The notes under the pieces were generated by a model. That model had not been told where the DNA came from. It did no database searches and saw only the letters and a list, made by a program, of their open reading frames with translations. Made by a program: the position numbers and the translations under genes. Shown here piece by piece: positions 8,941-18,048 of a stretch of DNA of 64,000 nt (position 1 is its first letter; each line of letters starts with the position of its first letter). The DNA comes from Terriglobia bacterium (lineage in GTDB: Bacteria > Acidobacteriota > Terriglobia > Terriglobales > Acidobacteriaceae). Location of the stretch: assembly GCA_032252755.1 (NCBI GenBank), contig JAVUPY010000070.1:1-64000 (forward strand), read 5' to 3'.

Positions 8941-9177
8941 TCAGGGATGACCAGCACTGAGTCTTGAGGCCTCAAACTGCGCTTTCACGAGTTCCTGCTC
9001 AATCGGCCACTCCGTGAAAGAAAACCACAGGATGGTGATGATGTTCACAATCGGAACGGCTAGTAACACCGAGAACCACCGCGAAAATCCAGCCTTGGAA
9101 AAAATGTTTCCGAACACGACAACCGTAAAAACTGCCTGAACGACAACTATGACGATGTCCTTAGTCGTGATGTGCAT
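8941..9177 (-). CDS. 78-residue inner-membrane protein, two TM helices
   Basis: Two hydrophobic helices (about residues 7-24 and 35-54) separated by a short basic loop (SKAGFSRW), then an acidic soluble tail. AGGGGG precedes ATG 9177. No family recognised. It is not obviously linked to hemL, which lies on the same strand further right. Confidence 0.65.
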   Translation of the reverse strand: MHITTKDIVIVVVQAVFTVVVFGNIFSKAGFSRWFSVLLAVPIVNIITILWFSFTEWPIEQELVKAQFEASRLSAGHP

Positions 9178-9268
9178 TCGTGCCCCCTGGCACAAGACGG
9201 ACTGGTGCTCTGCCCCTTCACTGGAACTTAACGCACCTACCCGAGTATGTGCAATGAATTCTTATACC

Positions 9269-10564
9269 TTATACCTGTTGCAGCGACTCTCGCGCAGCGG
9301 TGATGGTGTCGGTGATGTCCTGCTCGGTGTGGGCGGCGGACAGGAAGGCGGCTTCGAACTGCGAGGGTGGAAGCCAGATGCCGGCGTCGAGCATGGCGCG
9401 GAAGAAGTTGCCGAACTTTTTCGTGTCGCAGGTGGCGGCGGTGTCCCAGTTAGTGACTCGCTTATCGGTGAAGAAGAAGGTGAACATGGAGCCGACGCGG
9501 TTGACGGTCATGGGAACTCCGGCTTCGCGTGCGGCCGCGAGGATGGCGTCGCAGAGTTGGCCGCTCAGGCGGTCGAGGCGCGGATAGATTTCGTGGCGGC
9601 CATCGCAGAGGGTGCGGAGCATGGCGAGTCCGGCGGCCATGGCGAGCGGGTTGCCACTGAGGGTTCCGGCCTGGTACATAGGGCCGACAGGCGCGACGAG
9701 GCTCATGATTTCGTTGGCGCCTCCATAAGCACCGACGGGCAGACCGCCGCCAATAATTTTGCCCAGCGTGGTGAGGTCGGGCTTGATCTTGTAGAGTTCC
9801 TGCGCGCCGCCGTAGCTGACGCGGAAGCCGGTCATGACTTCGTCGAGGATGAAGACGGTGCCTTCGCGCTGCGTGATTTCGCGGAGAAATTGCAGGTAGC
9901 CGGGGTTGGGCGGTACGCAGCCCATATTGCCGACGACGGGTTCGACGATGACGCAGGCGATCTTGCCGGTGTAGCGGGTGAAGGCTTGCTCCAGGGCTTC
10001 GGTGTCGTTATAGGGGAGCGCCAGGGTGTAGCGGACGAAGTCTTCGGGGACACCGGCGGAACCGGGGATGCCGAGCGTGGCAACGCCGGAACCGGCTTTG
10101 ACGAGCAGGGCGTCGGAGTGTCCGTGATAGCAGCCTTCAAACTTGATGATGAACTTGCGCTCGGTGAAGGCGCGGGCGAGGCGGATGGCGGACATGGTCG
10201 CCTCGGTACCGGAACTGACGAAACGGACCTTTTCCATCGAAGGGAAAGCACCGATGACGGCTTCAGCGAGATCGGTTTCGGTTGGGGTGGATGCGCCGAA
10301 GCTGGTGCTGTTGCGAGCGGAGGCGACGACGGCTTCAGTGACCTGCGGGACGGCGTGGCCGAGGATCATGGGGCCCCAGGAGCCTACGTAATCGATGTAA
10401 CTGTTGCCGTCGGCATCGAAGACGCGGGAGCCCTCGCCGCGAACCAGGAAAGGCGGCTCTCCACCGACGGAACGGAAGGCGCGGACGGGAGAGTTGACGC
10501 CGCCGGGAATGAGGGCTTCGGCTCGATGCTGAAGTTCGCGGGAACGGTCGAGTTTGCGGGACAT
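9269..10564 (-). CDS. hemL: Glutamate-1-semialdehyde 2,1-aminomutase
   Basis: 431 residues, the usual length. It converts glutamate-1-semialdehyde to 5-aminolevulinate, the committed C5-pathway step to haem, in the cytoplasm. PLP-dependent class III aminotransferase features are clear: the substrate loop [25 protein letters not shown], the VEPVVGNMG strand, DEVMTGFR with the PLP-pyridine Asp, and Lys269 in [17 protein letters not shown] as the Schiff-base lysine. GAGG lies seven bases before ATG 10564. Other hem genes are not in the window. Confidence 0.97.
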   Translation of the reverse strand: MSRKLDRSRELQHRAEALIPGGVNSPVRAFRSVGGEPPFLVRGEGSRVFDADGNSYIDYVGSWGPMILGHAVPQVTEAVVASARNSTSFGASTPTETDLAEAVIGAFPSMEKVRFVSSGTEATMSAIRLARAFTERKFIIKFEGCYHGHSDALLVKAGSGVATLGIPGSAGVPEDFVRYTLALPYNDTEALEQAFTRYTGKIACVIVEPVVGNMGCVPPNPGYLQFLREITQREGTVFILDEVMTGFRVSYGGAQELYKIKPDLTTLGKIIGGGLPVGAYGGANEIMSLVAPVGPMYQAGTLSGNPLAMAAGLAMLRTLCDGRHEIYPRLDRLSGQLCDAILAAAREAGVPMTVNRVGSMFTFFFTDKRVTNWDTAATCDTKKFGNFFRAMLDAGIWLPPSQFEAAFLSAAHTEQDITDTITAARESLQQV

Positions 10565-10640
10565 GAATTGCCTCGGGAAGAACTACCTAGTTTATCAGCG
10601 GCTTGAAAGTGAGCTTGTGAGTGCGGTCACAAACGGCTTG

Positions 10641-10674
10641 ATTCACCACAGAGACACGGAGCGCACAGGGGAAG
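10641..10674. repeat. CACCACAGAG half-element
   Basis: Single arm (attcaccacagagacacgga and following bases) of the larger composite repeat seen at 16741 and 23698. It lies between the divergent hemL and FRG genes with no matching second arm nearby. Confidence 0.65.
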
Positions 10675-10725
10675 GTATTTTTAGAATCCGATAATACAGG
10701 GCTGATCGCAAGCATCTTAGATTGC

Positions 10726-11517
10726 GTGCGTACGGTGAGGCCTAAGTCGTGGCTGCATCTGCAGGAATTGCTGTTTGCGAATACGTGGAACGAGAGCATA
10801 CGGCGGTTCCGGTCGGACTACGCGTATCGTGGGCTGGGGCTTGATGGCCGGGCGCTGGTGACATCGCTGGCGAAGCTTGGCGGGAACTCGCGCGAACTGG
10901 AAGCGCACCTGCTGCGCAATTTCAAAAAGTACGCGCTGGAGAGCCTTCCGCCGAGGTCGTCCGAATGGACCTGGCTGGCATTGGCCCAGCACCATGGACT
11001 GCCGACGCGACTGCTGGACTGGACGTACTCTCCCTATGTCGCGCTGCACTTTGCGACGGCGAACGTGGCCAACTACAGCCGTGATGGCCTGCTGATTACG
11101 GTGAACTACGTAAAAGTGCACGAGCATCTGCCGGCGAAATTGAAGCGAGTGCTGCAGCGCGAGCGCTCTAATGCTTTCACGGCGGAGATGTTGGAGCAGG
11201 CAACGGAGAGCCTGCCAGGGTTGCAAAAACTTGCGAGGCGGCCGTTTCCGGTGTTCCTGGAGCCGCCGTCGCTGGACCAGCGGATTGTGAATCAGTTTGC
11301 GCTGTTTTCCTTCATGTCAAATGCGGAGATGCAGTTCGATGAATGGCTGGAGAAGACCGCGCCGGGGCTGGCGCAAAGAATCTTGATACCGGCCTCCCTG
11401 AAATGGGAGATTCGGGACAAACTCGACCAGGCGAATATCACCGAGAGAGTGATGTTTCCCGGACTGGATGGGTTGAGTCGGTGGCTTCGTCGGCACTACC
11501 TGCCCAGCGCGGGTTGA
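10726..11517 (+). CDS. FRG-domain protein
   Basis: 263 residues. The FRG domain is marked by YRGLG (R35-G36) and the conserved block QHHGLPTRLLDWTYSPYVAL (H89/H90, Asp98-Trp99). The C-terminal part carries a DQRIVNQFALFSF segment typical of the family. Biochemical function is not established, and FRG proteins are often found in accessory or defence-like islands. Here it stands alone among housekeeping genes. GTG 10726 is the first start, and GTG 10735 is possible. No clear ribosome site. Confidence 0.88.
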   Translation: MRTVRPKSWLHLQELLFANTWNESIRRFRSDYAYRGLGLDGRALVTSLAKLGGNSRELEAHLLRNFKKYALESLPPRSSEWTWLALAQHHGLPTRLLDWTYSPYVALHFATANVANYSRDGLLITVNYVKVHEHLPAKLKRVLQRERSNAFTAEMLEQATESLPGLQKLARRPFPVFLEPPSLDQRIVNQFALFSFMSNAEMQFDEWLEKTAPGLAQRILIPASLKWEIRDKLDQANITERVMFPGLDGLSRWLRRHYLPSAG

Positions 11518-11566
11518 CACGTTGGGGCCATTGTTGGAGGGCGGTTCCAATGAAAAGATTGATTGA

Positions 11567-12247
11567 ATGTCGCCAGAAGTGGCAGTGTCGATATCGGACT
11601 TTCTGCTGGCCGGGTTTTCGGGAATCCTGGCCTGGCGACTGCATTCGCGTCCAACCGAGATGCCCCGCACGCGCCGTTGGTTCGCAATTGTTCTGGGAGC
11701 GATTGCGGTAAGCAGCTTCCTGGGAGCGATCTCGCACGGGTTTATACCGGAAGAACACGGCAGCCTGGGGGCGCTAATCTGGCGCAGCACACTGATGCTG
11801 ATTGGGCCGGCGGCGGTGGGACTTTGCATGCTGGCCTGCCTGCTGCTTTTCCGGCCGGGGACGGTGGAGCGTGCGCGGGCGCTGGCGTTGGTCGCGCTGG
11901 CGATTTACGTCGGGCTGGTGCTGTTCGAATTTCACCAATTCGTGATTGCGCTGTTGCTATATCTTCCCGCTACCCTGCTTTTGCTTACCGGGTTCGTGGT
12001 GCGCTGGCGCCAGGGAGAGTCGTTTGCGGTAGATGGTGCGATCGCGATGGTTCTGACACTGGTGGCCGGGGTGCTGCAATACCTGCATATCGGAATCCAC
12101 CCGGTGTATTTCAACCATAATGCGGTCTATCACCTAGTCCAGGGTATTGCCCTGTTCTTCCTCTATCGCGCGGGGCGCAAATGGATTTCGTCAGCCCCGA
12201 TCGGTACGGACGAGGAAGTCCGGTTTGAAGTCCGTCCCGCCAGCTAA
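11567..12247 (+). CDS. Polytopic membrane protein, possibly CREST-like
   Basis: 226 residues with about seven hydrophobic helices. Histidines cluster near membrane faces: H57 and H64 after helix 2, and H174, H178, H184 and H189 around helices 6-7 (YLHIGIHPVYFNHNAVYHLV). That layout recalls the CREST superfamily (alkaline ceramidase, PAQR) and DUF6962 proteins, where His ligands bind zinc, but the exact Ser-x3-His spacing is not matched. Function is therefore open. It sits 15 bp before mfd on the same strand and may be cotranscribed. Weak ribosome site. Confidence 0.7.
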   Translation: MSPEVAVSISDFLLAGFSGILAWRLHSRPTEMPRTRRWFAIVLGAIAVSSFLGAISHGFIPEEHGSLGALIWRSTLMLIGPAAVGLCMLACLLLFRPGTVERARALALVALAIYVGLVLFEFHQFVIALLLYLPATLLLLTGFVVRWRQGESFAVDGAIAMVLTLVAGVLQYLHIGIHPVYFNHNAVYHLVQGIALFFLYRAGRKWISSAPIGTDEEVRFEVRPAS

Positions 12248-12262
12248 CTTGCTAGAATCGAA

Positions 12263-15200
12263 ATGATGGTTTTGCCCTTCGTCCGCGACCTGTTCGCGGA
12301 GGTAGAGAAGTCTGGGACCTTTACGCGTGCAGCTAGCCTCCTGAAAGGCGGCACGGGGCGTATACGTGTGTCCGGACTGACACCTACGGCGAAGGCGCTG
12401 CTGTATCCACTGCTGACCCGGGCTTCTGGACATCCCACCATTCTTGTTGTCGCCGACAACCGCGTGGCGGAGGAGTTAATGCCGGTTCTGCAGAGCTTTT
12501 GCGAATTGACGGGAGCGTGCGATCCGGACGCGGTGGCGTATCTACCCGCACGCGATGTACTTCCGTTCGAGAACCTTTCCCCTCACCCGGAAATCCAGGA
12601 AGCGCGGGCGCGAACGCTGTGGCGGGTCGCGACCGGTGCGGTGTCGATTGTGGTGGTGCCGTTTGCGTCGAGCAGCACGCGGCTGCGGGATAACGAGTTC
12701 TATGCGAACCTGGCGCGAACGTTAAGGCGGACGGAGTCGGTCGACCTCGAGGCCCTCGTTCAGCACCTGAATGTGGTTGGGTACAACTCCGTCGATGTCG
12801 TCGAAATGCCGGGAGATTACGCGCTGCGCGGTGGGATCTTCGATGTGTATCCGCCGGAGGCGGATCGGCCGCTGCGTGTGGAGTTTTTCGGCGACGAGGT
12901 TGAATCGATCCGGAAATTCGACCCCGAGACGCAAAGGTCGATTGCGGCTTCGGATCGCGATGAAATCGTCTTGTTGCCGCTGACGGAGACTCCGGTTACG
13001 GAAGAGATCCTGGGTGCGATTCATGCGCGGCTTTCGGGACAGCGAATTGAGGGTTCAGAAGAGGTCATTGCCGAGGCGGTAAAGAGCGGCGGGGCGACCG
13101 TGTTTCCGGGATGGGAGTTCTATGCGCCGGTTGCGGGTGCGGAGCAAACGATCTTCGACCTGATGCCGAGGGCGCGGGTGTTCGTCGATGAACCGGAGCG
13201 GATTGAGCGCGACTTCGATGGATGGTGGGAGAGGCTGACCGATGCGCACGAGACGAGCGGCGTCGGGAACCTGGTTCGACCGGAAGAGTTGTACATGCCG
13301 CCAGAGGATTGGAAGCGGCGGGTCGAAGCAATTCCGGGAGCGGATATCGAGCAGTTGGGGATTGCGAGAGGCGAGGAGCGCGAGGAATTCGCGTTCACGA
13401 CTCAGACGACGACGCGGTTCCATGGGACAGTTCCGGCAATGCTCGAGGAGATTCAGAAGCTGGCGGCGGAGAACAAGCGCGTGCTGGTAGCGGCGGGGAG
13501 CACGGGCGAACTCGAGCGCATGGCTGACATCTTCAATGAGTACAACGTGCCGTTCCGGCTGGGCAGCCGAACGTCGCGTGCGGCGGCGGGAACATATGCG
13601 GATGAGGCCGGGTATTTCGCCGAGGACCTGACGGCGACAACACTGGTGCGGGCGTTTGTGCCGGCGGGGGTAGCACTGCCGGAGAGCAATTTCGTCCTGT
13701 TCGGCTCGGGAGATCTGTTCGACGAATCGGATGCAATGGTCTCGCGGCCGGCGAAGCAGAAGTCGAAGACGGCGGCGTTTCTCTCGGACTTCCGGGACCT
13801 CGCGGTTGGGGATTACGTGGTACATATCGAGCATGGAATCGGACAGTATCGCGGGCTGAAAGAGATCGCGCAGCCGGATGGCTCGACGGCTGAGTTGATG
13901 CAACTGGAGTACGCCGAGAGTGCGCGGCTGTATGTACCGCTGACGCGGTTGGATCTCGTGCAGAAGTATCGCTCGCAGGAAGGTGTAAGGCCGGCGCTCT
14001 CGCGACTGGGTACTCAGCAGTGGGCGAAGACCAAGGCGCGTGTCAAGAAGGCCATGCAGGACATGGCCGACGAGTTGTTGAAGCTTTATGCGCAGAGAAA
14101 GATGGCGCAGGGATTCTCGTATTCGGCGGATACGGAATGGCAACGGGAATTTGAAGATGGGTTCGAGTACAGCGAGACGGATGATCAGCTTTACGCAATT
14201 GGGGACGTGAAGCGTGACATGGAATCGACGCAGCCGATGGATCGGCTGCTATGCGGCGACGTGGGATACGGCAAGACCGAAGTCGCGATGCGGGCGGCGT
14301 TCAAGGCCGTCAGCGACAACAAGCAGGTTGCGGTGCTGGCACCCACGACGGTTCTGGCGTTCCAGCACTTTGAAACCTTCAAGGGGCGATTCGCGGCGTT
14401 CCCGGTAAAGATCGAGATGATCAGCCGCTTCCGGACGGCGAAGCAGCAGAGGGAAATCGTCGAGAGGGTTGAGACCGGGAAGGTCGACATTTTGATCGGA
14501 ACGCACCGAGTGCTCTCGAAGGACATTAAGTTTCCTGACCTCGGGCTGGTGGTCGTCGATGAGGAGCAGCGGTTTGGAGTTCGGCACAAGGAGCGGCTGA
14601 AGCAACTGAAGCGCGAAGTGGATGTACTGACGATGTCGGCGACGCCGATTCCGCGGACGCTGCACATGTCGCTGGTTGGATTGCGCGACATGAGCGTTAT
14701 CGAGACGCCGCCGAAGGATCGCATGGCGATCCAGACGGTGGTGGCGGCGTGGGATGAGAAGCTGATTCGCGCGTCGATTGAGCAGGAACTGGAACGCGGC
14801 GGGCAAGTGTACTTCGTGCACAACCGCGTGGACTCGATCTACGACATTTCGGCGAAGATTCGTGAGCTGGTACCGCGCGCGAGAATTCTTGTTGGCCACG
14901 GGCAGATGAGCGAAGGCGACCTTGAGAAGATCATGCTGGCGTTCATGCGGCATGAAGCCGACATACTGGTGGCGACGACGATCATCGAGAACGGGCTGGA
15001 CATCCCGCTCTGCAATACGATCATTATTAACCGGGCCGACCGGCACGGATTGAGCGAGCTTTACCAGTTGCGCGGGCGCGTGGGACGCTCGAACCGGCGC
15101 GCATATGCCTACCTGCTGATTCCGCACGATCGCGATTTAACGGACCTGGCACGGCGGAGACTTGCGGCGCTGAAAGAATTCAGCGACCTTGGTGCGGGGT

Positions 15201-15808
15201 TTAAGATCGCGGCACTGGATTTGGAATTACGCGGGGCTGGCAATTTGCTTGGTGGCGAGCAGAGTGGGCACATTGAAGCGATCGGGTTTGAGCTGTATAC
15301 GCAGATGCTGGAGCGCACGGTTCGCGAGATTAAGGGCGAGGTGGCACCGGAAGAGGCTGAGACGCAACTCAACCTCGGACTCAACATTCGCATTCCTGCG
15401 GATTACATCACGGAAGAGAACCAACGGTTGCGGATGTATAAGCGCATAGCAGGCGTGGAAAGCGAAGCGCAACTCGCGGACGTGAGCGGCGAGTTGAGCG
15501 ACCGGTATGGCGAGCCTCCGGCGCCGGTGCGAACGCTGCTGGATTATGCTTCGCTGAAGTTGATTTGCCAACGGCTGGGAGTGGTCGGGATCGAGAGGAA
15601 GCGGGACCTCGTAAATATTCGCTTCGGAGAGAAGGCGGAGATCGATCCGGGAAAGCTCGCGCAGTTTGTTTCGCGCAACAAAGGGGCGCAGTTTACGCCA
15701 CAGGGCATTTTGAAATTCACGCTGAAGGCCGCGAGTCCCGAGGCGATTCTGCGCGGGCTGCGAGAATTGCTGGCACAATTAGCTCAGGCGGAAATTGCAG
15801 TGCAGTAA
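12263..15808 (+). CDS. mfd: Transcription-repair coupling factor
   Basis: 1181 residues. Mfd releases RNA polymerase stalled at lesions and recruits UvrA. Domains in order: UvrB-like N-terminal module (about 1-350), RNAP-interaction domain with DYVVHIEHGIGQYRG near residue 517, helicase core with Walker A GDVGYGKTE near 665 and DEEQ near 765, TMSATPIPRTLHMSL (motif III) with the TRG region after it, QLRGRVGRS (motif VI), and a C-terminal UvrA-binding-inhibitory domain. All translocase motifs are intact. ATG 12263 or the overlapping 12266 is the likely start. The downstream neighbour is galU, 54 bp away. Confidence 0.97.
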   Translation: MMVLPFVRDLFAEVEKSGTFTRAASLLKGGTGRIRVSGLTPTAKALLYPLLTRASGHPTILVVADNRVAEELMPVLQSFCELTGACDPDAVAYLPARDVLPFENLSPHPEIQEARARTLWRVATGAVSIVVVPFASSSTRLRDNEFYANLARTLRRTESVDLEALVQHLNVVGYNSVDVVEMPGDYALRGGIFDVYPPEADRPLRVEFFGDEVESIRKFDPETQRSIAASDRDEIVLLPLTETPVTEEILGAIHARLSGQRIEGSEEVIAEAVKSGGATVFPGWEFYAPVAGAEQTIFDLMPRARVFVDEPERIERDFDGWWERLTDAHETSGVGNLVRPEELYMPPEDWKRRVEAIPGADIEQLGIARGEEREEFAFTTQTTTRFHGTVPAMLEEIQKLAAENKRVLVAAGSTGELERMADIFNEYNVPFRLGSRTSRAAAGTYADEAGYFAEDLTATTLVRAFVPAGVALPESNFVLFGSGDLFDESDAMVSRPAKQKSKTAAFLSDFRDLAVGDYVVHIEHGIGQYRGLKEIAQPDGSTAELMQLEYAESARLYVPLTRLDLVQKYRSQEGVRPALSRLGTQQWAKTKARVKKAMQDMADELLKLYAQRKMAQGFSYSADTEWQREFEDGFEYSETDDQLYAIGDVKRDMESTQPMDRLLCGDVGYGKTEVAMRAAFKAVSDNKQVAVLAPTTVLAFQHFETFKGRFAAFPVKIEMISRFRTAKQQREIVERVETGKVDILIGTHRVLSKDIKFPDLGLVVVDEEQRFGVRHKERLKQLKREVDVLTMSATPIPRTLHMSLVGLRDMSVIETPPKDRMAIQTVVAAWDEKLIRASIEQELERGGQVYFVHNRVDSIYDISAKIRELVPRARILVGHGQMSEGDLEKIMLAFMRHEADILVATTIIENGLDIPLCNTIIINRADRHGLSELYQLRGRVGRSNRRAYAYLLIPHDRDLTDLARRRLAALKEFSDLGAGFKIAALDLELRGAGNLLGGEQSGHIEAIGFELYTQMLERTVREIKGEVAPEEAETQLNLGLNIRIPADYITEENQRLRMYKRIAGVESEAQLADVSGELSDRYGEPPAPVRTLLDYASLKLICQRLGVVGIERKRDLVNIRFGEKAEIDPGKLAQFVSRNKGAQFTPQGILKFTLKAASPEAILRGLRELLAQLAQAEIAVQ

Positions 15809-15862
15809 AGCCGTGGCTGGCGGCTGGCGGAAAGACTACACTGATACGTTTCAAGAGAGCTC

Positions 15863-16741
15863 ATGACAAAACTTCGCAAGGCTGTTTTTCCCGCGGCAGG
15901 ATTAGGTACGCGATTTCTTCCCGCTACCAAGGCGCAGCCGAAAGAGATGCTGCCGCTGGTGGACAAACCGATCATTCAGTATGGGGTTGAGGAAGCGATG
16001 GCCTCGGGCTGCGACCAGATCATCATCGTGACCGGGCGCGGCAAGAATGCGATCGAAGACCATTTCGACGTCAGCTACGAACTCGAGAAGATGCTGGAGG
16101 AGCGCGGCAAGAATGACCTGTTGACGATCGTGAAACAGATCAGCGACATGGTGCGCGTCTGCTATGTGCGGCAGAAGGAGGCGCTCGGACTGGGACACGC
16201 GGTGCTGATGGCGAAGGACATGGTCGGCAACGAGCCCTTCGGAGTGCTGCTGGCAGACGACGTAATCGATGCCGAGGTTCCGTGCCTGGAACAGATGCGA
16301 CGAGTGCATGAAGAAACGGGGGCGTCGGTGATTGCGACGCAGGTGGTCGAAGGGCCGAATATCTCGGCGTATGGCGTTATCGATGCGAAGCCGGTGGCCG
16401 GCAAGTGGCAGGGACGGCTGTTCGAGATAAAGGGGATGGTCGAGAAGCCGAAGCAGGAAGATGCGCCGTCAAACCTGGCGATCATCGGGCGTTACATTCT
16501 GACGCCGCGGATCTTCGAATGCCTGGAGCGGACTCCGGCGGGCAAAGGCGGCGAGTTGCAACTGACGGATGGCATGAGGGAACTGCTGAAGTCGGAAAAG
16601 ATTTATGGCTTCACCTTTGAGGGAAAGCGGCATGATACCGGGGACAAACTGGGATTCCTGAAGGCGACGGTGGAATTCGCGCTGAAAAGGCCGGACCTGG
16701 GTGGGGCGATGAGAGAGTATCTGAAAACCTTAAAGCTTTGA
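15863..16741 (+). CDS. galU: UTP--glucose-1-phosphate uridylyltransferase
   Basis: 292 residues, typical length. It forms UDP-glucose from UTP and glucose-1-phosphate for envelope polysaccharides. The nucleotidyltransferase loop AAGLGTRFLPATKAQPKEM, the pocket VDKPIIQYGVEEA, the LLADDVI metal/nucleotide region and the late HDTGDKLGFLKA are all present. AAGAGAG precedes ATG 15863. It ends directly at the start of a composite CACCACAGAG element, which probably terminates it. Confidence 0.96.
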   Translation: MTKLRKAVFPAAGLGTRFLPATKAQPKEMLPLVDKPIIQYGVEEAMASGCDQIIIVTGRGKNAIEDHFDVSYELEKMLEERGKNDLLTIVKQISDMVRVCYVRQKEALGLGHAVLMAKDMVGNEPFGVLLADDVIDAEVPCLEQMRRVHEETGASVIATQVVEGPNISAYGVIDAKPVAGKWQGRLFEIKGMVEKPKQEDAPSNLAIIGRYILTPRIFECLERTPAGKGGELQLTDGMRELLKSEKIYGFTFEGKRHDTGDKLGFLKATVEFALKRPDLGGAMREYLKTLKL

Positions 16742-16886
16742 TTCACCACAGAGACACAGAGGCACAGAGGATCCGAATCATAAAAGCCAATAACTTCAGG
16801 GTGCGGAGACAGAGTTCCGCACCCGATTTCTTTTGCAGTTATGAATCAAAAACTCTGTGCCTCTACGTCTCTGTGGTGAATCGGTC
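16741..16886. repeat. Composite CACCACAGAG element with terminator-like core, copy 1
   Basis: Outer arms gattcaccacagagacacag and ctctgtggtgaatcgg are inverted copies. Inside sits the hairpin GGGTGCGGA / TCCGCACCC followed by a T-rich run, together with a GCAGTTAT word. The same architecture recurs at 23698. It lies exactly between convergent galU and the DinB gene, so a role as bidirectional terminator is likely (inference). Confidence 0.8.
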
Positions 16887-17375
16887 TTATTGCAGGACGG
16901 TGCTGATGATGATGTCGTGAGGGGGGCCGGTTTCGAGGCCGGCGCGGCGGACGAGCATTGCGATCTGGCCCCAATGGTTGATGCCGTGCCAGATGAATTG
17001 GGCGAGCAGCTTCCGCGATGAAAACTTGTACTCCGGGCGGCGCGGAAAACTGTGCATCTTCTGCATGTCATCCTCGGTTGCGGACTCGACGAAACGGGTT
17101 GCAAGGCCGTGAGCTTCCTCGTGCTTGGCAAACATTTCGTCAAGCGAGTCGGGGTTGAGTTGAACGTAACTGGCTGCACCGGGTGCATTCAGTTCAGAAG
17201 CGAAGAAGGCTTCCACCTCGCAGATATGGGCGATGAGGTTGCGGACTCTCGGCATCTTCCCACCCACCTCGATCTCCAGAGCATCCGGATGTTGGACGAA
17301 GAAAGCGTGCCAGCGCTCCGCGTCGGCATGATTGTAGGCGAGCAGAGTCTGGAAGTCGATGCTTGCGGCGCTCAT
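16887..17375 (-). CDS. DinB-family protein
   Basis: 162 residues, a four-helix DinB/YfiT-like bundle. Likely metal-binding histidines are in YNHADAERWH, IAHICEVEAF and FIWHGINHWGQIAML, the last being the family signature. Members include thiol transferases and dehalogenases, but most are uncharacterised, and nothing here selects a substrate. Its ATG overlaps the purE stop (ATGA), so it is translationally coupled to purE. Confidence 0.88.
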   Translation of the reverse strand: MSAASIDFQTLLAYNHADAERWHAFFVQHPDALEIEVGGKMPRVRNLIAHICEVEAFFASELNAPGAASYVQLNPDSLDEMFAKHEEAHGLATRFVESATEDDMQKMHSFPRRPEYKFSSRKLLAQFIWHGINHWGQIAMLVRRAGLETGPPHDIIISTVLQ

Positions 17376-17875
17376 TTCTTTCTCGATTCTTTCAACTTCT
17401 GCGATTTGGCTTCGACACCTTTCGCGAGTTTTTCCTTGTGAGCGTGGAGTTTTTTGGCAACGTCGGCATCGCTGAGGGCGATCATCTGCGCGGCGAGGAT
17501 GCCGGCGTTGGTGGCTCCGGCCTTGCCAATGGCGACCGTGGCAACAGGAATACCGGCTGGCATCTGCACCATGGCGAGCAGAGAGTCGAGTCCGTTGAGC
17601 GGCGTAGAGGCAATAGGGACGGCGATGACGGGAAGCGTGGTTTCGGCGGCGATTACTCCGGCGAGATGAGCTGCTCCGCCAGCACCGGCGATGATGACCT
17701 TGAGGCCACGCTTTTCGGCATTACGGGAGTATTCGCTGGTGCGCGCTGGAGAGCGATGGGCGGAGGAGATATCGATCTCGTAGGGGATGCCGAACTCTTC
17801 GAGCGGCTTGGCGGCTTCGTTCATGATTTCAAGATCGCTATCACTGCCCATGACGATGGAAACGAGAGGGTTCAT
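17372..17875 (-). CDS. purE: N5-carboxyaminoimidazole ribonucleotide mutase
   Basis: 167 residues from ATG 17875, which follows AAGGAG. The longer frame adds an unsupported tail. It interconverts N5-CAIR and CAIR in purine synthesis. Hallmarks: [12 protein letters not shown] at the N terminus, [13 protein letters not shown] with the active-site His, [13 protein letters not shown], and the long C-terminal helix. It looks like the bacterial class I form, which normally partners PurK; no purK is in the window. purD lies upstream on the same strand, separated by a repeat-rich gap. Confidence 0.96.
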   Translation of the reverse strand: MNPLVSIVMGSDSDLEIMNEAAKPLEEFGIPYEIDISSAHRSPARTSEYSRNAEKRGLKVIIAGAGGAAHLAGVIAAETTLPVIAVPIASTPLNGLDSLLAMVQMPAGIPVATVAIGKAGATNAGILAAQMIALSDADVAKKLHAHKEKLAKGVEAKSQKLKESRKK

Positions 17876-17888
17876 TAGGACTCCTTGA

Positions 17889-18048
17889 AAGTTGCCAGCA
17901 ATCAGCATTCAGTGGAGTGGGGTACCGGATACCGCGTACCGGGATACGAGATGCCGGAGCAAAGCGGAACGCATTAACGAGTGCCTTCGCCCGATGTCGG
18001 TTTACTGCACCTCGCACCGACTGAATGCCGAGTGCTGATGGCTGATTG
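17889..18048. repeat. AATCAGCATTCAG inverted-repeat element, copy 1
   Basis: The gap between purD and purE is framed by inverted words: gccagcaatcagcattcag on the left and ctgaatgccgagtgctgatg followed by gctgattg on the right. An inner GGTACCGGATACCGCGTACC stretch can also pair. Related words recur at 27181-27350. No gene seen. Confidence 0.65.

Noticed and set aside
9149-10606. 485-codon ORF antisense to hemL
   Set aside because: Low-complexity Gly/Glu/Asp-rich shadow of hemL with no domain; an effect of GC-rich codon usage.
13055-14143. 362-codon ORF antisense to mfd
   Set aside because: Arg/Leu-rich shadow of the mfd coding sequence.
16741-16886. CRISPR-like repeats in CACCACAGAG elements
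   Set aside because: Only two inverted arms per site, no regular direct repeats or spacers, no cas genes.
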